From positions 1 through 64,000 of the forward strand of contig NBIV01000118.1 of the NCBI GenBank assembly GCA_003194525.1: a stretch of DNA of 64,000 bases. Reading direction: 5' to 3'. The DNA is from Gracilariopsis chorda (Eukaryota > Rhodophyta > Florideophyceae > Gracilariales > Gracilariaceae). How positions within the stretch are numbered: the first letter of the stretch is position 1; each line of letters starts with the position of its first letter. The translations under genes were made by a program, and so were the position numbers. The notes under the pieces are model-generated. The model searched no databases, had not been told where the DNA came from, and was given only the letters and a program-made list of their open reading frames with translations. Positions 1 through 10,765 of this stretch are shown piece by piece.

Positions 1-530
1 CCACATCGAAGAAAGTCTGAATGCGTTCGTATGTCTCTCCTTTCAGCTTTGCATTATCCTTCGGATAATGGGTTTTGAACGTTAAATCTCTATGCCTGGC
101 GCGAAAAGATCGACAGCATCTTCTGATTGGGACATTAATTTTCCATCCTGTTCTGCGGTCAGCCGCTACGCGAGCCATAACATATTTCAATGTGTCATTA
201 TCAACTGCGAATCCGCGATCTGTTGCCTCTTTTCAACCTGTGAACAATCAAACTCTCTTCTTCGTGAGTTAAAACCGTTTGGGCTCCTTTGCGTGAACAT
301 GAATTGTCAGTAAGCTGTTGGTTATTCGGTCGTAAGGCTGTTTGAGGTTATAAACTGTGCTTTTGCTGAGATGGGTGGCTGTGACGATATCGCGGATTTT
401 GTGTTTAGTGTTATTGTCTTGGCATCACTCACTACGCGCGTTTTGTTTCATTCTGCGTTGATGCTCCGCTCTGACTCGAATTTTTTGAAGTCGGTTGGCT
501 TGTTTGCGCATGGACAGAGCCATCGCAAAG
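1..530 (-). pseudogene. pogo/Tc1-mariner-like transposase, N-terminal remnant
   Basis: Reading the minus strand leftward gives a helix-turn-helix-like stretch (IVTATHLSKSTVYNLKQ, about 395-345). After frame breaks comes FRARHRDLTFK and then an ERIQTFF-like segment ending near base 1. This order (HTH, a W/F-x-ARHRDL block, then a QTFFD-like block before the DDE core) is what pogo/Tigger-type transposases show ahead of the catalytic domain. The catalytic domain would lie left of the window. At least one stop (near 425) and two frame changes interrupt the reading, so this is a decayed copy. The family is inferred from motif order only; a related DDE family is possible. Confidence 0.5.
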
Positions 531-946
531 ATTTGTGGAGGGAAACAAGGTCTCGAGAGTGTGGAACAGTGACCTACGGGGAATGGAAAGAAGCTCATGT
601 GCAATAAAGATGACACCGTCCAGTACGTTTTTATTGGTATCGCGCGTCTACTGTTTGAAGGTTCCGCCTTTTTCATATCAAACTCTTTGTCTCATTGAGA
701 CAAATGTGATGAGATGATTAGATTTGAAATCGGAGCCAGTATGGCCAAGGTATGAGGTCTGGAAGGACAGTTTCCAACTTCGACCTTTTTCCAGAATTAG
801 CCTTTTGTGAACGGTACCTGAGGCTTTGTCGCGGAATATATACCGTGGAAAGTCAATAATCTGGCCAAATTGCATACGTCGCCAAACCTAGTAGAATTGG
901 GATTCTGAATCCCGATGCTCACGCGGAATGGCAAGTGGCACCATAG
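531..946. other. unassigned spacer, 416 bp
   Basis: Lies between the pogo-like remnant and the piggyBac target site. Only short ORFs occur on either strand and I recognise no domain, RNA or repeat in it. It contains the left flank of the piggyBac insertion. Confidence 0.4.
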
Positions 947-1056
947 CTAGTATCTATCTGACCAGCGACCTCATATGAGGTCAATCTTAATTACTCTAGA
1001 ACTTTATCAAAACCTTAAAACTTTTCCAAAAACTTTTTCGCTTTGATCTTCTCATC

Positions 1057-3262
1057 ATGTCTTCTACGCCGGCAGCGCTGAACCATGTCCACAACACATC
1101 ACCAACAGTCGTAGCTGTCACATCAAGCACTATCGTCAACAAAATTCGTACACAATGGCCCCGTCCACAGATCTTCGCAGAACTGTTGGAACAACTGTCA
1201 ACAGCTGTGCTCGTCTGGTTACAAATGACGCTGAATGCAAACGTTATTACGGATCTCTATGGAAGTCAACAACGGTACGGTTCTGTCCTCAATGTTGACC
1301 ATACGTAAGATCAAACAATCGAAATCTCACTTTTCTGACTGTGAAGTTTCGTCTACCGAACCGAGAAAAAGAAGTAACTCTACCTCTATCTAGTGTCAAG
1401 CTAGGTACCGGTGTTGACGAAGCCGTGAATGCTGCAGAAGAGCCTATTACCGAGGTTGAACCCATTAATACGCAAAATGTGGAGGAAGATGCTCATTTGA
1501 CACCATCTCAGATTCAGGTTTTGCAGCCGCAAAACAAGTTTATAAGCAAAAATGCACCTTTCCAATCAACTGTGATTCACGGTCCGTGTGTGTGAAACCT
1601 GTACGACGTTGAGTCCTCTGAATGGTTTGTATGCAAATGCATCAGTAGAAAGTGGTTGGCCCAGCTGGAGATTTTATCTCACCGCGTCACGTTCCTCCAA
1701 ACATGAGTGCATTAAATTTTCTTTCTTTGGATGTTCCCTATGCAGCATTTGCAGTTCATAGTGAACAGAACAAATGTTCGGTTAGAAAGCAAAGACGTTC
1801 GGAGGACTTCAGGGGGAGAATTGCTCAAATTCTTTGGATTCTTATCCTCATAACTCGCATTGAGTTCTCTAAACAGACGGGATATTTGGAGCCTCGAGCC
1901 TTTTTCTAAGTTTATTCCTCAGCCAAATATTGGTCTTGTGATGTCACGGAACAGATTTGAAAATGCTTAGAAGTTCAATATGCTTCAGCGGAAATGGTGT
2001 GACTGAAGAGCAGGGAATCGCGCGTTGGTCCTTCGTAACAGATTTTGTGAAGGCAATCAATGACCATCGTCGGTCTTTTGTCACGCCATCACATGCCTTA
2101 TTTGTTGACGAAAAAAATGTCACGATGGTACGGATTAGGCGGTAATTGGATTGATGTCGGGCTTCCGCACTATACGGCATTAGACAGAAAGCCGGAAAAT
2201 GGTCTTGAAATGAAGGCCGTATGTTGTGCACGAAGTGGCATAATGCTGAACATTGAGCTCAATATGGGTGCAAATATTCCGGAACAACTTTTTGATTCTG
2301 ATAACGCCCATGGAACGGCAGTGTTACTTCGCTTAGTGCAACCATGGTTTGGATCAGGACGGTTGGTATGTGCGGAATCCTTTTTTGCGTCTGTCAGTAC
2401 AGCGAAAGCATTACTGGAAAAAGATTTAAGGTTTACTGGAGTTGTCAAAAATGCTACTCGTGAATATCCCATGACACATCTCTCCGAAACTACTTTATCA
2501 GACAGGGGAGATTTTGTATTTATGCTATCGAAAGGAAGCATTATCAATAATGATATAATGGCCGTAATGTGGATGGACAGAGAAAGAAGGTATTTCGTAT
2601 CAACCTCTGGCACGGTTAGTCCTGGCTGTCCTATTATTCGAGAAAGGTGGAGACGGGAGGGAAATATTTCTAGGAAAGTGGAAATGGAGGTCGCAATTCC
2701 CGAAGTGTGTGAAGAGTATTACAAAAACTGTTCAATGGTCGATCGCCATAACAGATGCAGACAAGATGATCTGAATCTGGAGAAGAAAATTGAAGTGAAA
2801 GAGTGGTCATTTCGAGTGAACTGCTCTCTTTTATCGATTTGTATTGTGGACGCCTGGAAGTTGTACAAAGCCGCAAATGGAACCCGAAACGTGAAAACTC
2901 CGCCCCACTTCTATTGCCCATTGGCTGATAAACTAATTGAGAATACATGGGATACCACAGGTCTAATGAGCAGAGATGAGCAAGAATGTGAAAATGATCA
3001 TGAGAAGCCAATGTTTGCAGGCACTGGCTTGCATTTAATGCAGACGAATAGAAGGAGAAAAAACAAGGATGGCAAGATTACAAAAGCTTTATATCAAGGA
3101 CGATGCAGTTTCTGCAAAGGTAATACAAAGTCCAAGTTTTTATGTTCTGGCTGCTATATCAGAAAGGAAAAAGAAGTGTTTTTATGTCACACTGGTACTA
3201 ATAGAGATTGTTTTATGAAACACATTGAAGAGTGTCACGGTATAATGAAGTTCAGAAGCTGA
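1057..3262 (+). pseudogene. piggyBac-type transposase (DDE_Tnp_1_7), broken copy A
   Basis: The reading starts at ATG 1057 (MSSTPAALNH). It changes frame near 1300 and has several stops in the 1.60-1.95 kb region, where other frames still read MSRNRFEN and similar family blocks. From 2060 it is open for 400 codons. The first catalytic Asp (VDE, GAC 2107-2109) is one frame away from the main ORF, separated by an A7 run at 2111-2117, a typical indel site. Further on are MSRWYGLGG, LVCAESFFASVSTAKALL, GVVKNATREYP and MVDRHNR (third Asp, GAT 2741-2743). The second catalytic position is Glu (GAA 2375-2377), where copy B has Asp. The C terminus carries a Cys/His-rich zinc-binding tail (CSFCKG, CSGC, FLCHTG, HIEECH), as in piggyBac transposases. 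It would cut and paste the element in the nucleus; this copy cannot be functional. Confidence 0.85.
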
Positions 3263-3547
3263 CGAAGATGTCCACAACCTTGTCAACCTTCGTTTTTTAT
3301 ATTAAAAATCTATGTTTAAATGCAAAAGTTTACAATAAGTTCATTTTACCTTTAGCCCCCTACTAATTCAATCCGCGTTATTTAGACTTGCTAGATTATT
3401 TAAACTCTATTACGAAACTGCCCCTTTAACAGATGTCACCGTATTCTTTCTGCTGTTCAAGTGGGTGTTATAAACGTTCTGAGAGTTTAAAGATATTTAG
3501 AATTAGTCGAGCTCCCGAAGGAGTTTTGGAGTTTTATGAAACTCAGC

Positions 3548-3600
3548 GAGGTTCGAACTCATGTTTTGCTGCTCGCATGTGACCTGACGACCACTGAGCT
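3548..3600 (-). other. tRNA-like A-box/B-box pair inside piggyBac copy A
   Basis: On the minus strand AGCTCAGTGG (A-box-like, 3591-3600) is followed 41 nt from its start by GAGTTCGAACCTC (B-box-like, 3548-3560). This is the spacing of internal RNA polymerase III promoter boxes in tRNAs. The D-arm does not fold properly, so I do not call a tRNA gene. Copy B keeps the A-box (51,040-51,049) and a mutated B-box (near 50,999-51,010), so the pair is part of the transposon. Confidence 0.35.
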
Positions 3601-3739
3601 GCTGTTATGGCTCATTGGTCGTCTTCTACAAGTACTTATAGTTGAAAGACCACCCGGTAGGCCATGTTTCAAGTTCAAAATTTGAAATGTGGGGCCATGC
3701 GGATCAGATTTCAATTTTTTTTTAATTTTGCGTGCCGTT

Positions 3740-3765
3740 GCGCTGAACTCATATGAGGTCAGCGC
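3740..3765. repeat. 26-bp subterminal palindrome of piggyBac
   Basis: A near-perfect palindrome of form GCGCTGA-CCTCATATGAGG-TCAGCGC, with one mismatch in this copy. Equivalent sites lie next to the right end of the MITE (near 31,344-31,369) and of copy B (near 51,188-51,213), each with one or two changes. A shorter core occurs inside every left end. It is a likely transposase-binding site by position. Confidence 0.6.
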
Positions 3766-3785
3766 ACCGGTCCGATAGACACTAG

Positions 3786-3990
3786 TGCCGACAATCGGAT
3801 CAAAAGCTGAGTACCGTTGTGGGATTGAGTGCATGCAGAAATTGGCCATATCGCCGCCTGGTCAAAATTGCACCAATAATAAGGAGCCAAGTCGTAACTC
3901 ATTTGGCATGCACTGCTCCAAATTTGGCAGATAGAACCGGGCCTCGAAGGGTCGATTCAGACCACCAGACCGCCCGCCAGTTGATGTCTC
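3786..3990. other. spacer between piggyBac A and Harbinger transposase
   Basis: Probably contains the left part of the Harbinger element, but I could not find terminal inverted repeats matching the far side. Confidence 0.3.
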
Positions 3991-5196
3991 ATGTCCATCA
4001 TGAACATGAGACTTCGAAAAGCCGCAATAGCAGCTTGTGTAGCTGCGTATACTGCCGCTCTAAGCGTCACTTTGATCATCAAGAAACGCAATGCAAACCG
4101 CAGAACGTATGAACGGACACATACCGCAGCCCACCATACCCGTAAAGGGTTGATACATCCAAAGACCACCAAACAGCTCACTCCTTGGCAGAAAGTGCTA
4201 CAACATGGTTGTGATTCAGACTTCATCGTCACTACCAACTTTACAAGATCAATCTACACACAAGAGCTTCTTCCTCTATTTGTCAAAGCCCGCTTGACAA
4301 CAACTTCTGGCAGCCCTTACAGAAGGACTCAGTCCAAAAGAGGAAGAAAGGCTCTGCTGTCGTCCGTTGACTTGCTTGCGTTGGCACCTGCGTATTTGAA
4401 AACCGGAGGCAAAGCGTACCAGCTGTGTCCTTTCTTTGGTATTGTACCTTCAACTCTAAGTGTATAGCTCGACTACTCTTTATTTGTGCTTCTAAAAGCG
4501 ACGAAGCTTCCTGAGGCGAACAAAGTTTACGTTCGCTGGCCAACTGTTGAAGAGCAAAAGTCATCTGCTTCTTTACTTCGTAACAATAGAAAATTTGGCC
4601 CACTGTTAGAGGGGGTATTTGGTATCACAGACGGAGGTCGATTTCGCTGCCAAAACTATGGAGACCCCAACTTACAAAACGGGTTCTTCGAGGGCTACAC
4701 GCAACAAGAAGAGGTCACCAACTTGTTTGTCTTTAACTGTTATGGCGAGATCATACATGCAGCCATAAATTATCCTGGAAGCTGGCATGACACAAGGCTT
4801 GCATCTGTCTCTGGACTGTATCATAAACAACTAAGTGATGAAAGAACCCCTCCAGGGATGGCCATTCTTGGAGACTCTGCATTCCTAAACAATACGAGAT
4901 GCACCAACAGAAAGATCGTTGGCGCACGCAAAACGAACGAAACGAGTGATATACCGCAGTCAGAGCAGCTAGCCGCGATTGATCTCATTCTGCAGCGCAT
5001 CCTACCAAGCGAAAGGCAAAGCGCAGAATGGGGAGTTCGGGCTCTCAAAGGTCCTTTTAATCGTCTTAGCGCTACGCTAACATCAGACGCAATACGGCGT
5101 GGGATTATACTGGAGTTGTGCGTACGGCTATTTAATTTTCGAACACGCACGTTGGGAAGGAACCGAATTGCCAGCACCTACAACCCTTCCGAGTGA
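3991..5196 (+). pseudogene. PIF/Harbinger transposase (DDE_Tnp_4) with one nonsense codon
   Basis: One continuous frame from ATG 3991 to 5196, interrupted only by TAG at 4465-4467. In this family a Trp precedes DYS, so TGG to TAG is the simplest cause. The N-terminal part (159 codons) is basic. The catalytic part has GITDGGRF (first Asp, GAC 4630-4632), EVTNLFVFNCYGEIIHA, PGSWHDTR, AILGDSAF (second Asp, GAC 4873-4875) and ERQSAEWGVRALKGPF (Glu, GAA 5026-5028). The full DDE triad is therefore kept. It would catalyse excision and integration, normally together with the Myb/SANT protein encoded convergently at 5380-6175. Length and motifs match full-length Harbinger transposases. Confidence 0.85.
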
Positions 5197-5379
5197 TGCG
5201 CTTTGCTCGCGTGGGGCGCAGCCCGAGGACTAAAGTCCGCGAATGCGAGCTTGCGAGCGGAAAACCAAACAGGTGAATCGCCGTCCTGTTCAGTTGCATT
5301 ACTGATCATTTCCTTCTTGGTTAACCGCGGAGAGTTTTCCAACCAGTAGGTTTAGAGTGTTGTTGACGCCACACAGCAT

Positions 5380-6175
5380 CTACCTTGTGTCGCTGATGCT
5401 CTTGTTTACTTCCTTACGAAATAAATCCATTTCGCTCTTGAGCGCGCTGGACATCACTGCTTGTTGGTCGCAAGAGCTCGAAGCAGCATCGGAGCCTGAA
5501 GAAAATGACTTCGCAATGACACCCATAAACTGCGACATAGACTCCACGCTTGTTACCAGCGTATCTTCCGTCTTCTGCTTCTTACCGTGTAACCCAGCAA
5601 ACGCAACTGGTCGACGTTTCTCACGCGCTCCAACTCCCGCCACGTTCTTTTCGCTTTCTACATATTTCTTTGGAGAGATGCCTTCATCCTCGTCGTCACT
5701 TTTTTCTTCAAGCAGTTTGGCTCCAATTGTTGCTTGAATATCTCGAGCAATATGTTTAGCTCTTCGCACATTAGCGGGACACAAAGGATCACCGGTAGGC
5801 TTTTTAGAGTTGCAGAGCTTGTCAAATTTGTTCTTGAGAGAATCGTGGTCCCTGAAAGGTCTGTCACTGCTCTTGCGCAAGATGTCGAACTCTTCCGCTA
5901 CTATGGCCCACATGTTCGCACCTATTGGTTCAATCCGTTCAACGATATCTAAAAGAGCAGTAATGTCATCTTCATTATAGTTCCGGGCTCCTGTACGACC
6001 TTTTGTGTTCTTTTTTTGTCACTTTTGTTTGTTGGTTTTGAGATGTGACAACGGGAAGACGTGCTGGAGCGACAGGTAGTAACGACGAACTTTGTTGCGG
6101 TGGACACTGATGGGGCGCAACTTGATGGTTTATATCAACAATGGTGGATGTCGGGTATTCATTGCAAAACTGCAC
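5380..6175 (-). pseudogene. Harbinger Myb/SANT-like DNA-binding partner protein
   Basis: The minus-strand reading begins near 6175 (MQFCNEYPTS), runs through a Gln/Pro-rich N terminus, then shifts frame in a T7/A7 run at 6011-6017. It continues as a Myb/SANT-like domain (NYNEDDITALLDIVERI, MWAIVAEEF, SLKNKFDKL) followed by a charged, Ser-rich C-terminal tail to 5380. Harbinger elements typically encode such a second protein, which helps the transposase reach the nucleus and bind the ends. The two genes are tail to tail, separated by 183 bp (5197-5379) that may hold shared 3' ends. The single indel inactivates this copy unless an intron removes it. Confidence 0.7.
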
Positions 6176-6329
6176 GTTGCAAGTCAGGTTGTTCTCAGTG
6201 AGATGCTGAGATTGATAGGCAGTGATCTACATGGAGTGCGTAGGGACATGATGTATCGGTTGAGGGTTTCGCGCCATTATTTGGCGCCTTCGGTGATGTA
6301 TGTATTTCTGAATCGCATGAGGTCCCCGC

Positions 6330-9111
6330 CAAATATTTGACCGAATGACCGACATGGAATTGCTGCATGCACTCATTGATTTACGTTCAGTTAATGCCGG
6401 AACGATCAGGCAAGCATGGCCAATGACACACTTGGACTCAGAGATACAGGACTTTTCTGAGAGCACATGCTTTACAGTGATCAACTTTGTACATGGCTAC
6501 TGGCAGTTGCCACTACATTTAATTCGTACTTCGCTTGCAGAATAGTCTGCCGAGAAAGTAAATACTCTACATGTGTTATTTCTGGTCCCACTAACGCCTA
6601 CTTCCAGTCCTCCGTCGAGCCTCTTTTTAAACAATTGAAAGAAAATATAAAAGCGTGGTTAGATGACTTTGACTTGTAAGCCGACAACTGCTGGACGTGA
6701 TGCGGAGATTCCTCGAAATATGCAAAGAGAAGGGACTGTACATATCAGCCAAGAAAATTGTATTCTTCGCCAAAGAGATTCGGTGGTGTGGTATGTTCGT
6801 GAGCAAAATCGGGTACCGGCTGGACCCGATAAATATAAAAGGACTCAAAGATATGCACCTTACCGAGACGGCGGATGAAATTTTTGAATTTTCTAGTGCT
6901 GCCTCTGGATGGCCAGTGCGATACCTGACTCTGAACGTCATGTGGCTCCGCTGAAAAGCACCCTAGAAGAGTCATATGCCAAACGCAGAAGACACACTAG
7001 ACGTTCAATCAAAGGAATTACATTGCGCAGTTTGTTTTGGGGCGGAGAGCAGGACACATGTTTCAAGGATATACAAGACAATCTTTGCAGCACAACTGAG
7101 TTAGGATACCCGCGCAAAAGAAATTTTATCTGCCTGTATACTGATGCCTCCATCAATCATTCGTCAGGGGTTGTTACGCAAACAGACCCTTTATCGCTAG
7201 AGAGGCCGTTCAACGGACAGCGCCATGAGCCACTTGGATTCTTGGGTGGCAGGGTCAAGGGCGCAGAGCAAAACTACAGTACCTGCGGGCAGGAAGAGTT
7301 TGTGATTGAGCACAAACTTGAGAAGCTATACTATATTTTCCTCAGTGACCTTTTTGTGCACGTATTCATGGACCACCCCGACCTCCTTTTTTGTTCGCTT
7401 CGTATGCTCTAGAACCCACATTGGGCAGCCACGTTGTCTCCAAATTGCAGCAATGGGCAGTATTTCTTTCTCGATTCCAGTAAAACATCGAGCACATCCC
7501 TGAGTTGGATACCGGATGTGCTGACATGGTCACCAACTGGGTAAAAGAATACCGAAAGCAGACCCTCGCGACTCGAACTAATTCTAGCCTGGTATATACA
7601 GCTGCTCAAGTGCCACCACCAACTGATGAAATTGAATCATTGGAGCTAGATGATTATTGCAGAGCCCAGGCGTCACAATCAGTACCAAATGATCTCAGAA
7701 ATTATTTCGATGGGCTACGGAAACGAGGAAAGAACTTCTGGATACCAATAAGTGCCACAAAGCTGAAGTTCAAGGTCCTTATCCCTTCCCATGCAAAAAC
7801 GACTGAGCATAGTGAGGCCGAAGCTACAAAGAGCATTCTGAAGAAAAACGTTACATGGAGAGCTCTTAGCAACGACGTGTCTGGGTTCGGGTTCGTAAGC
7901 GGGCGTCTACAATGTATTGTAACTCGCACTGTTCAAGTAGTGCCCAAGCCGCCTGGCTCTGCGCTACATGTACAAAGTCCAAATGAGGTGGTGCACTTTG
8001 ACTTCTTGTATATTTCGTCAAGTTCGAGCAGCGGACGGTATATCCTAATCATCAAAGATGATCTGGGATTTTTCGGTTGGCTGTGGCTCACAGCAGGACT
8101 TACCGCCATTGCAGCCGCTGATGCCATGACAACCTGGATAGCTACATTCGGAATAATGGAATAGTTTGTTTCGGATCAGGAACCACGATTGAACAATGAG
8201 CTGTTTTGCCTACTCGCACATGACCTGAATATCAGTCACTACCTCACTTCTGCCTACTAGACGTGGACAGATGGCACCGTAGAACGCGTTTGACCGAAAG
8301 TTCTGCGAGCTTGCAAGGCTTTGATGCGCGAATTTGGACTTGGTGTCGCCGACTGGCCCACAGTCACAGAATGCACCAAAGCGATTCTGAACAGCGCTTC
8401 CCTGAATTGCCTAGAGACACGAAAGAACAGCCCTGGGGTGTACCTGTCACCATTTGAAGTTTTCATGGGCACGAAAACTTCTCTATCACGTCTCCGTGAG
8501 CTCTCAATTGAGAACCATATGTCGCTACCACGCATCGATGAGATATGGGCACGACAGCTCATGAACATTCACAGAACCCAGAACGCTCTTGAGTCTATTC
8601 ATCTTGATGTAGCCAAAGTGGTGTCGAAGCAAAGACAGCAGGCACTCCAATCCCGTAACATGTGCACCAATGTCGTGACTGCAGTTTTTGACATTAGCGA
8701 TTTGGTTTTGATGCGTAAGGCTACAGAACATGATCACAAGCTTCAGTTTAGATGGCCGAGACTAAAGCGTATCATCGCATCAGAATCAAAATAAGTCTAT
8801 GAAGTTAAAGATCTTTTGAAAAGAAGAATGAAGTTGTGCACGCCAAGCAGTCTGTGAAATTTTGTCTTTGGTCGGAAAACCAAGATGTTCATTCAGAGCT
8901 TTTTTGGTGTGCAGAACAATCTGAGAGAGTGTATCAGACCGCAGAGAGTTTGCATGAAATTCCAGAGAGGGACGGACTACTGCAGATCTTAGTAGAACGG
9001 CAAGGACTACCGGACTCTGTCGATCGAACGTGGGGGCTTTTTACAACCGTACATGAGGAATTGCCAGGCATGCTCGAAGATTTTTTACACACTGCTACCA
9101 AACCGGACTGA
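6330..9111 (+). pseudogene. gypsy-III pol: RT, RNase H, integrase, chromodomain-like tail (decayed)
   Basis: Reverse transcriptase blocks start near 6345: LRSVNAGTIRQAWPM and STCFTVINFVHGYWQLPLH, where the first catalytic Asp has become Asn (INF). Next come AYFQSSVEPLFKQLKENI and AWLDDFDL (catalytic LDD kept). An RNase H region (YTDASINH near 7140) follows. Integrase has HFDFLY, VSDQEPRL and DGTVERV as its D-D-E triad (about 8000-8290), with stops at 8162-8164 and near 8260. The end (8960-9111) reads LVERQGLPDSVDRTWG and ELPGMLEDFL, like the chromodomain-type tail of oomycete/algal gypsy elements. Many frame changes show an old copy. Gag and protease are not visible to the left. Confidence 0.75.
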
Positions 9112-9247
9112 AGAATAAAGGTATAAAGTTTGTGGCCATGACCAACAAATGAATAAGCCCCATCACATGGCTGCTTTTAATGAGGCCGTTTCATCAGGCA
9201 GCGACGTCATTGCCAAGACAGCCCAGTAGCATGGCGTCGGACTAGCC

Positions 9248-9575
9248 TGTCACGTCCGAATTAGACATTACTTGTACGTTAAATACTAATGGTCATGTAG
9301 ATTAGAAAAAGCACTGACGACGGGACGCGTAGCTTAGCACACCTGCATATTTAAGCCCCCAAATGAAGGCAGTACTCTGATTAACGAGGAGATCATCAGG
9401 TGTTATTGTGTCGTCCACTTTTGTTGCGCTACGCTATGCTGTGAGTTGTTACATCATTCCGAGGCAGTGGTATTAACTTTCCAGAAGAGCTAGAAGGCTA
9501 ATGATCTATTCGACGGCTAAGTTTCCCTAATAGACCCAATCGCATCTTCATCTGGCTTCATCATCTGGTGTAACA
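9248..9575 (+). repeat. 3' LTR of gypsy-III
   Basis: Follows the pol remnant by 136 bp (9112-9247, no ORF recognised). Starts TGTCACGTCC and ends GGTGTAACA, giving TG...CA ends and 328 bp. Its last 115 bp recur in inverse orientation at 35,074-35,190, which supports its being a dispersed LTR. No polypurine tract is obvious before it. Confidence 0.6.
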
Positions 9576-10059
9576 TCATAGACTTTATTTTTTTTTGGAA
9601 GGTTGGAACACCTGCACCAGCGAAACTGCATGTGCGCTTAGCAGGACTCGCCAATACCTTGTAGTGATTTTGGACTGGAAGCAGAAGAAACGCGCGAGTT
9701 CAATCAGACACCTGCCGGTCTCTCTAAAATTACGGCGCCTCTGCAAGCCCTCTTATAGGGCTCCTGGGTTGATACTGCTACCTAAAGACTCATCAGCACG
9801 CACACCCAATTGCGTAGGTGTGCGTCAGCTTGCGTGTGTGTGCACAGGCGTGCGTAAGCGCTCATCACGCCAATTTAGACTGTGCTAACGTTATTATCTC
9901 GAAAGGGAAGCACGCTTTGAATCCGTTCGAATTCAGTCCAGGCGTTGAATCGCACTGGACCGTATGTGTGAAAACGGACGAACCAAGGAACCCATCCCGT
10001 CTCCTTTTCCGACGAACTTTCGAACCCGATAACACTCGAACCCTCAAGGTCTTAACGTA
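9576..10059. other. unassigned, with a GT/GC-rich low-complexity patch
   Basis: No recognisable gene. About 9,800-9,870 is rich in TGTGTG/TGCG alternations. The region sits between the gypsy-III LTR and the truncated start of chromovirus-II. Confidence 0.35.
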
Positions 10060-10765
10060 AGGGAAAAGACAAGAACGCAAATACTGGGAGGAACGAGGCA
10101 CAGAAATCAACCAGCAACAAGAAGAAACGTTGCACGGTATATTGCTCCAGCACTCACGATACGAAGGAGCACCGAGGGAATCCAGGTGCATCAGTTCAGA
10201 AGAAGGGAAAGGCCTTGGATCCTGCCACGAGAGAGCAGCTCAAGAAGGGAGTGAGATGTTCCAAATGCAGGGAGCCATGGAAGCCGGGCCACAAGTGCGC
10301 CACAGATGCCAAGAACGAGCATCAAGCCACCAACCTGCACGCCGACCATTCCCCCGAACCACGCGAATATCCAGACCCCCTCCCAACGACGTGCAGCAAT
10401 AGAGAACTGCGCGCCCTGATGGGCTATGACGAATCTGACCCCGATTCAAGGCTGCTGACGGACATGTTGGAGAGTGAAGTTGGACGTGACTCCAATCTGA
10501 ACGCCCTATCCGCCGCTTCAGACGATTCTGAAGACTGTTTATACACCCTCGTGCATATTGATGAGGAAGAAGGGTGGGCTATGGTGGATTTAGGGGCTAC
10601 ATCGACATTCATATCAACCGATCTCGTCGAGAAACATGGGATCCGAGTGGAAGAAGCATCTAGGAATATCCGAGATGGTCGGGGAAAAGTAATGGCCGAC
10701 CAGAAAGAGCTTGGTACAAGTACAGTGAAGAATGGCACTCGAACTGCGCTTTTCACAGCCGAACT
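10060..10765 (+). pseudogene. chromovirus-II gag C terminus and protease, truncated by gypsy-I
   Basis: One open frame to 10,765. It has a possible degenerate zinc knuckle (CTVYCSSTHDTKEH near 10,130-10,170), then CSKCREPWKPGHKC (the CX2CX7HXC form common in Tf1-like chromoviruses). An acidic linker follows, then the aspartic protease start AMVDLGATSTFIS, where the usual DSG is DLG. The reading meets the gypsy-I LTR at TTCACAGCCGAACT|TGTAG, so the protease lacks its C-terminal half. The matching pol resumes at 21,320. An upstream stop near 10,055 and the lack of an N-terminal gag show it is also truncated on the left. Confidence 0.7.

Larger units (their letters stand above)
947..3785 (+). 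mobile_element. piggyBac-like DNA transposon, copy A, with target duplication
   Basis: The element runs from 951 to 3781 (2,831 bp). Ends form imperfect 13-bp terminal inverted repeats: TATCTATCTGACC on the left, and GGTCCGATAGACA on the right, whose reverse complement is TGTCTATCGGACC. It is flanked by CTAG at 947-950 and 3782-3785, read as a 4-bp target duplication. Just inside each end is a palindrome around CCTCATATGAGG (967-982 left, 3740-3765 right). The same ends occur at 31,018/31,385 and 48,448/51,228 in this window, which fixes the boundaries independently. It encodes a decayed transposase on the + strand. Confidence 0.85.
3991..6175. mobile_element. PIF/Harbinger DNA transposon, boundaries unresolved
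   Basis: Defined by the convergent transposase and Myb/SANT ORFs. Coordinates given are those of the coding region. I found no convincing terminal inverted repeats or 3-bp target duplication in 3786-3990 or 6176-6344. Confidence 0.7.

Noticed and set aside
3548-3600. A functional tRNA gene
   Set aside because: A- and B-box motifs are present, but no D-arm or acceptor stem folds, and it lies within a transposon in both copies.
9576-10059. Gag N terminus of chromovirus-II
   Set aside because: A stop near 10,055 and no capsid motif upstream; the gag appears truncated here.
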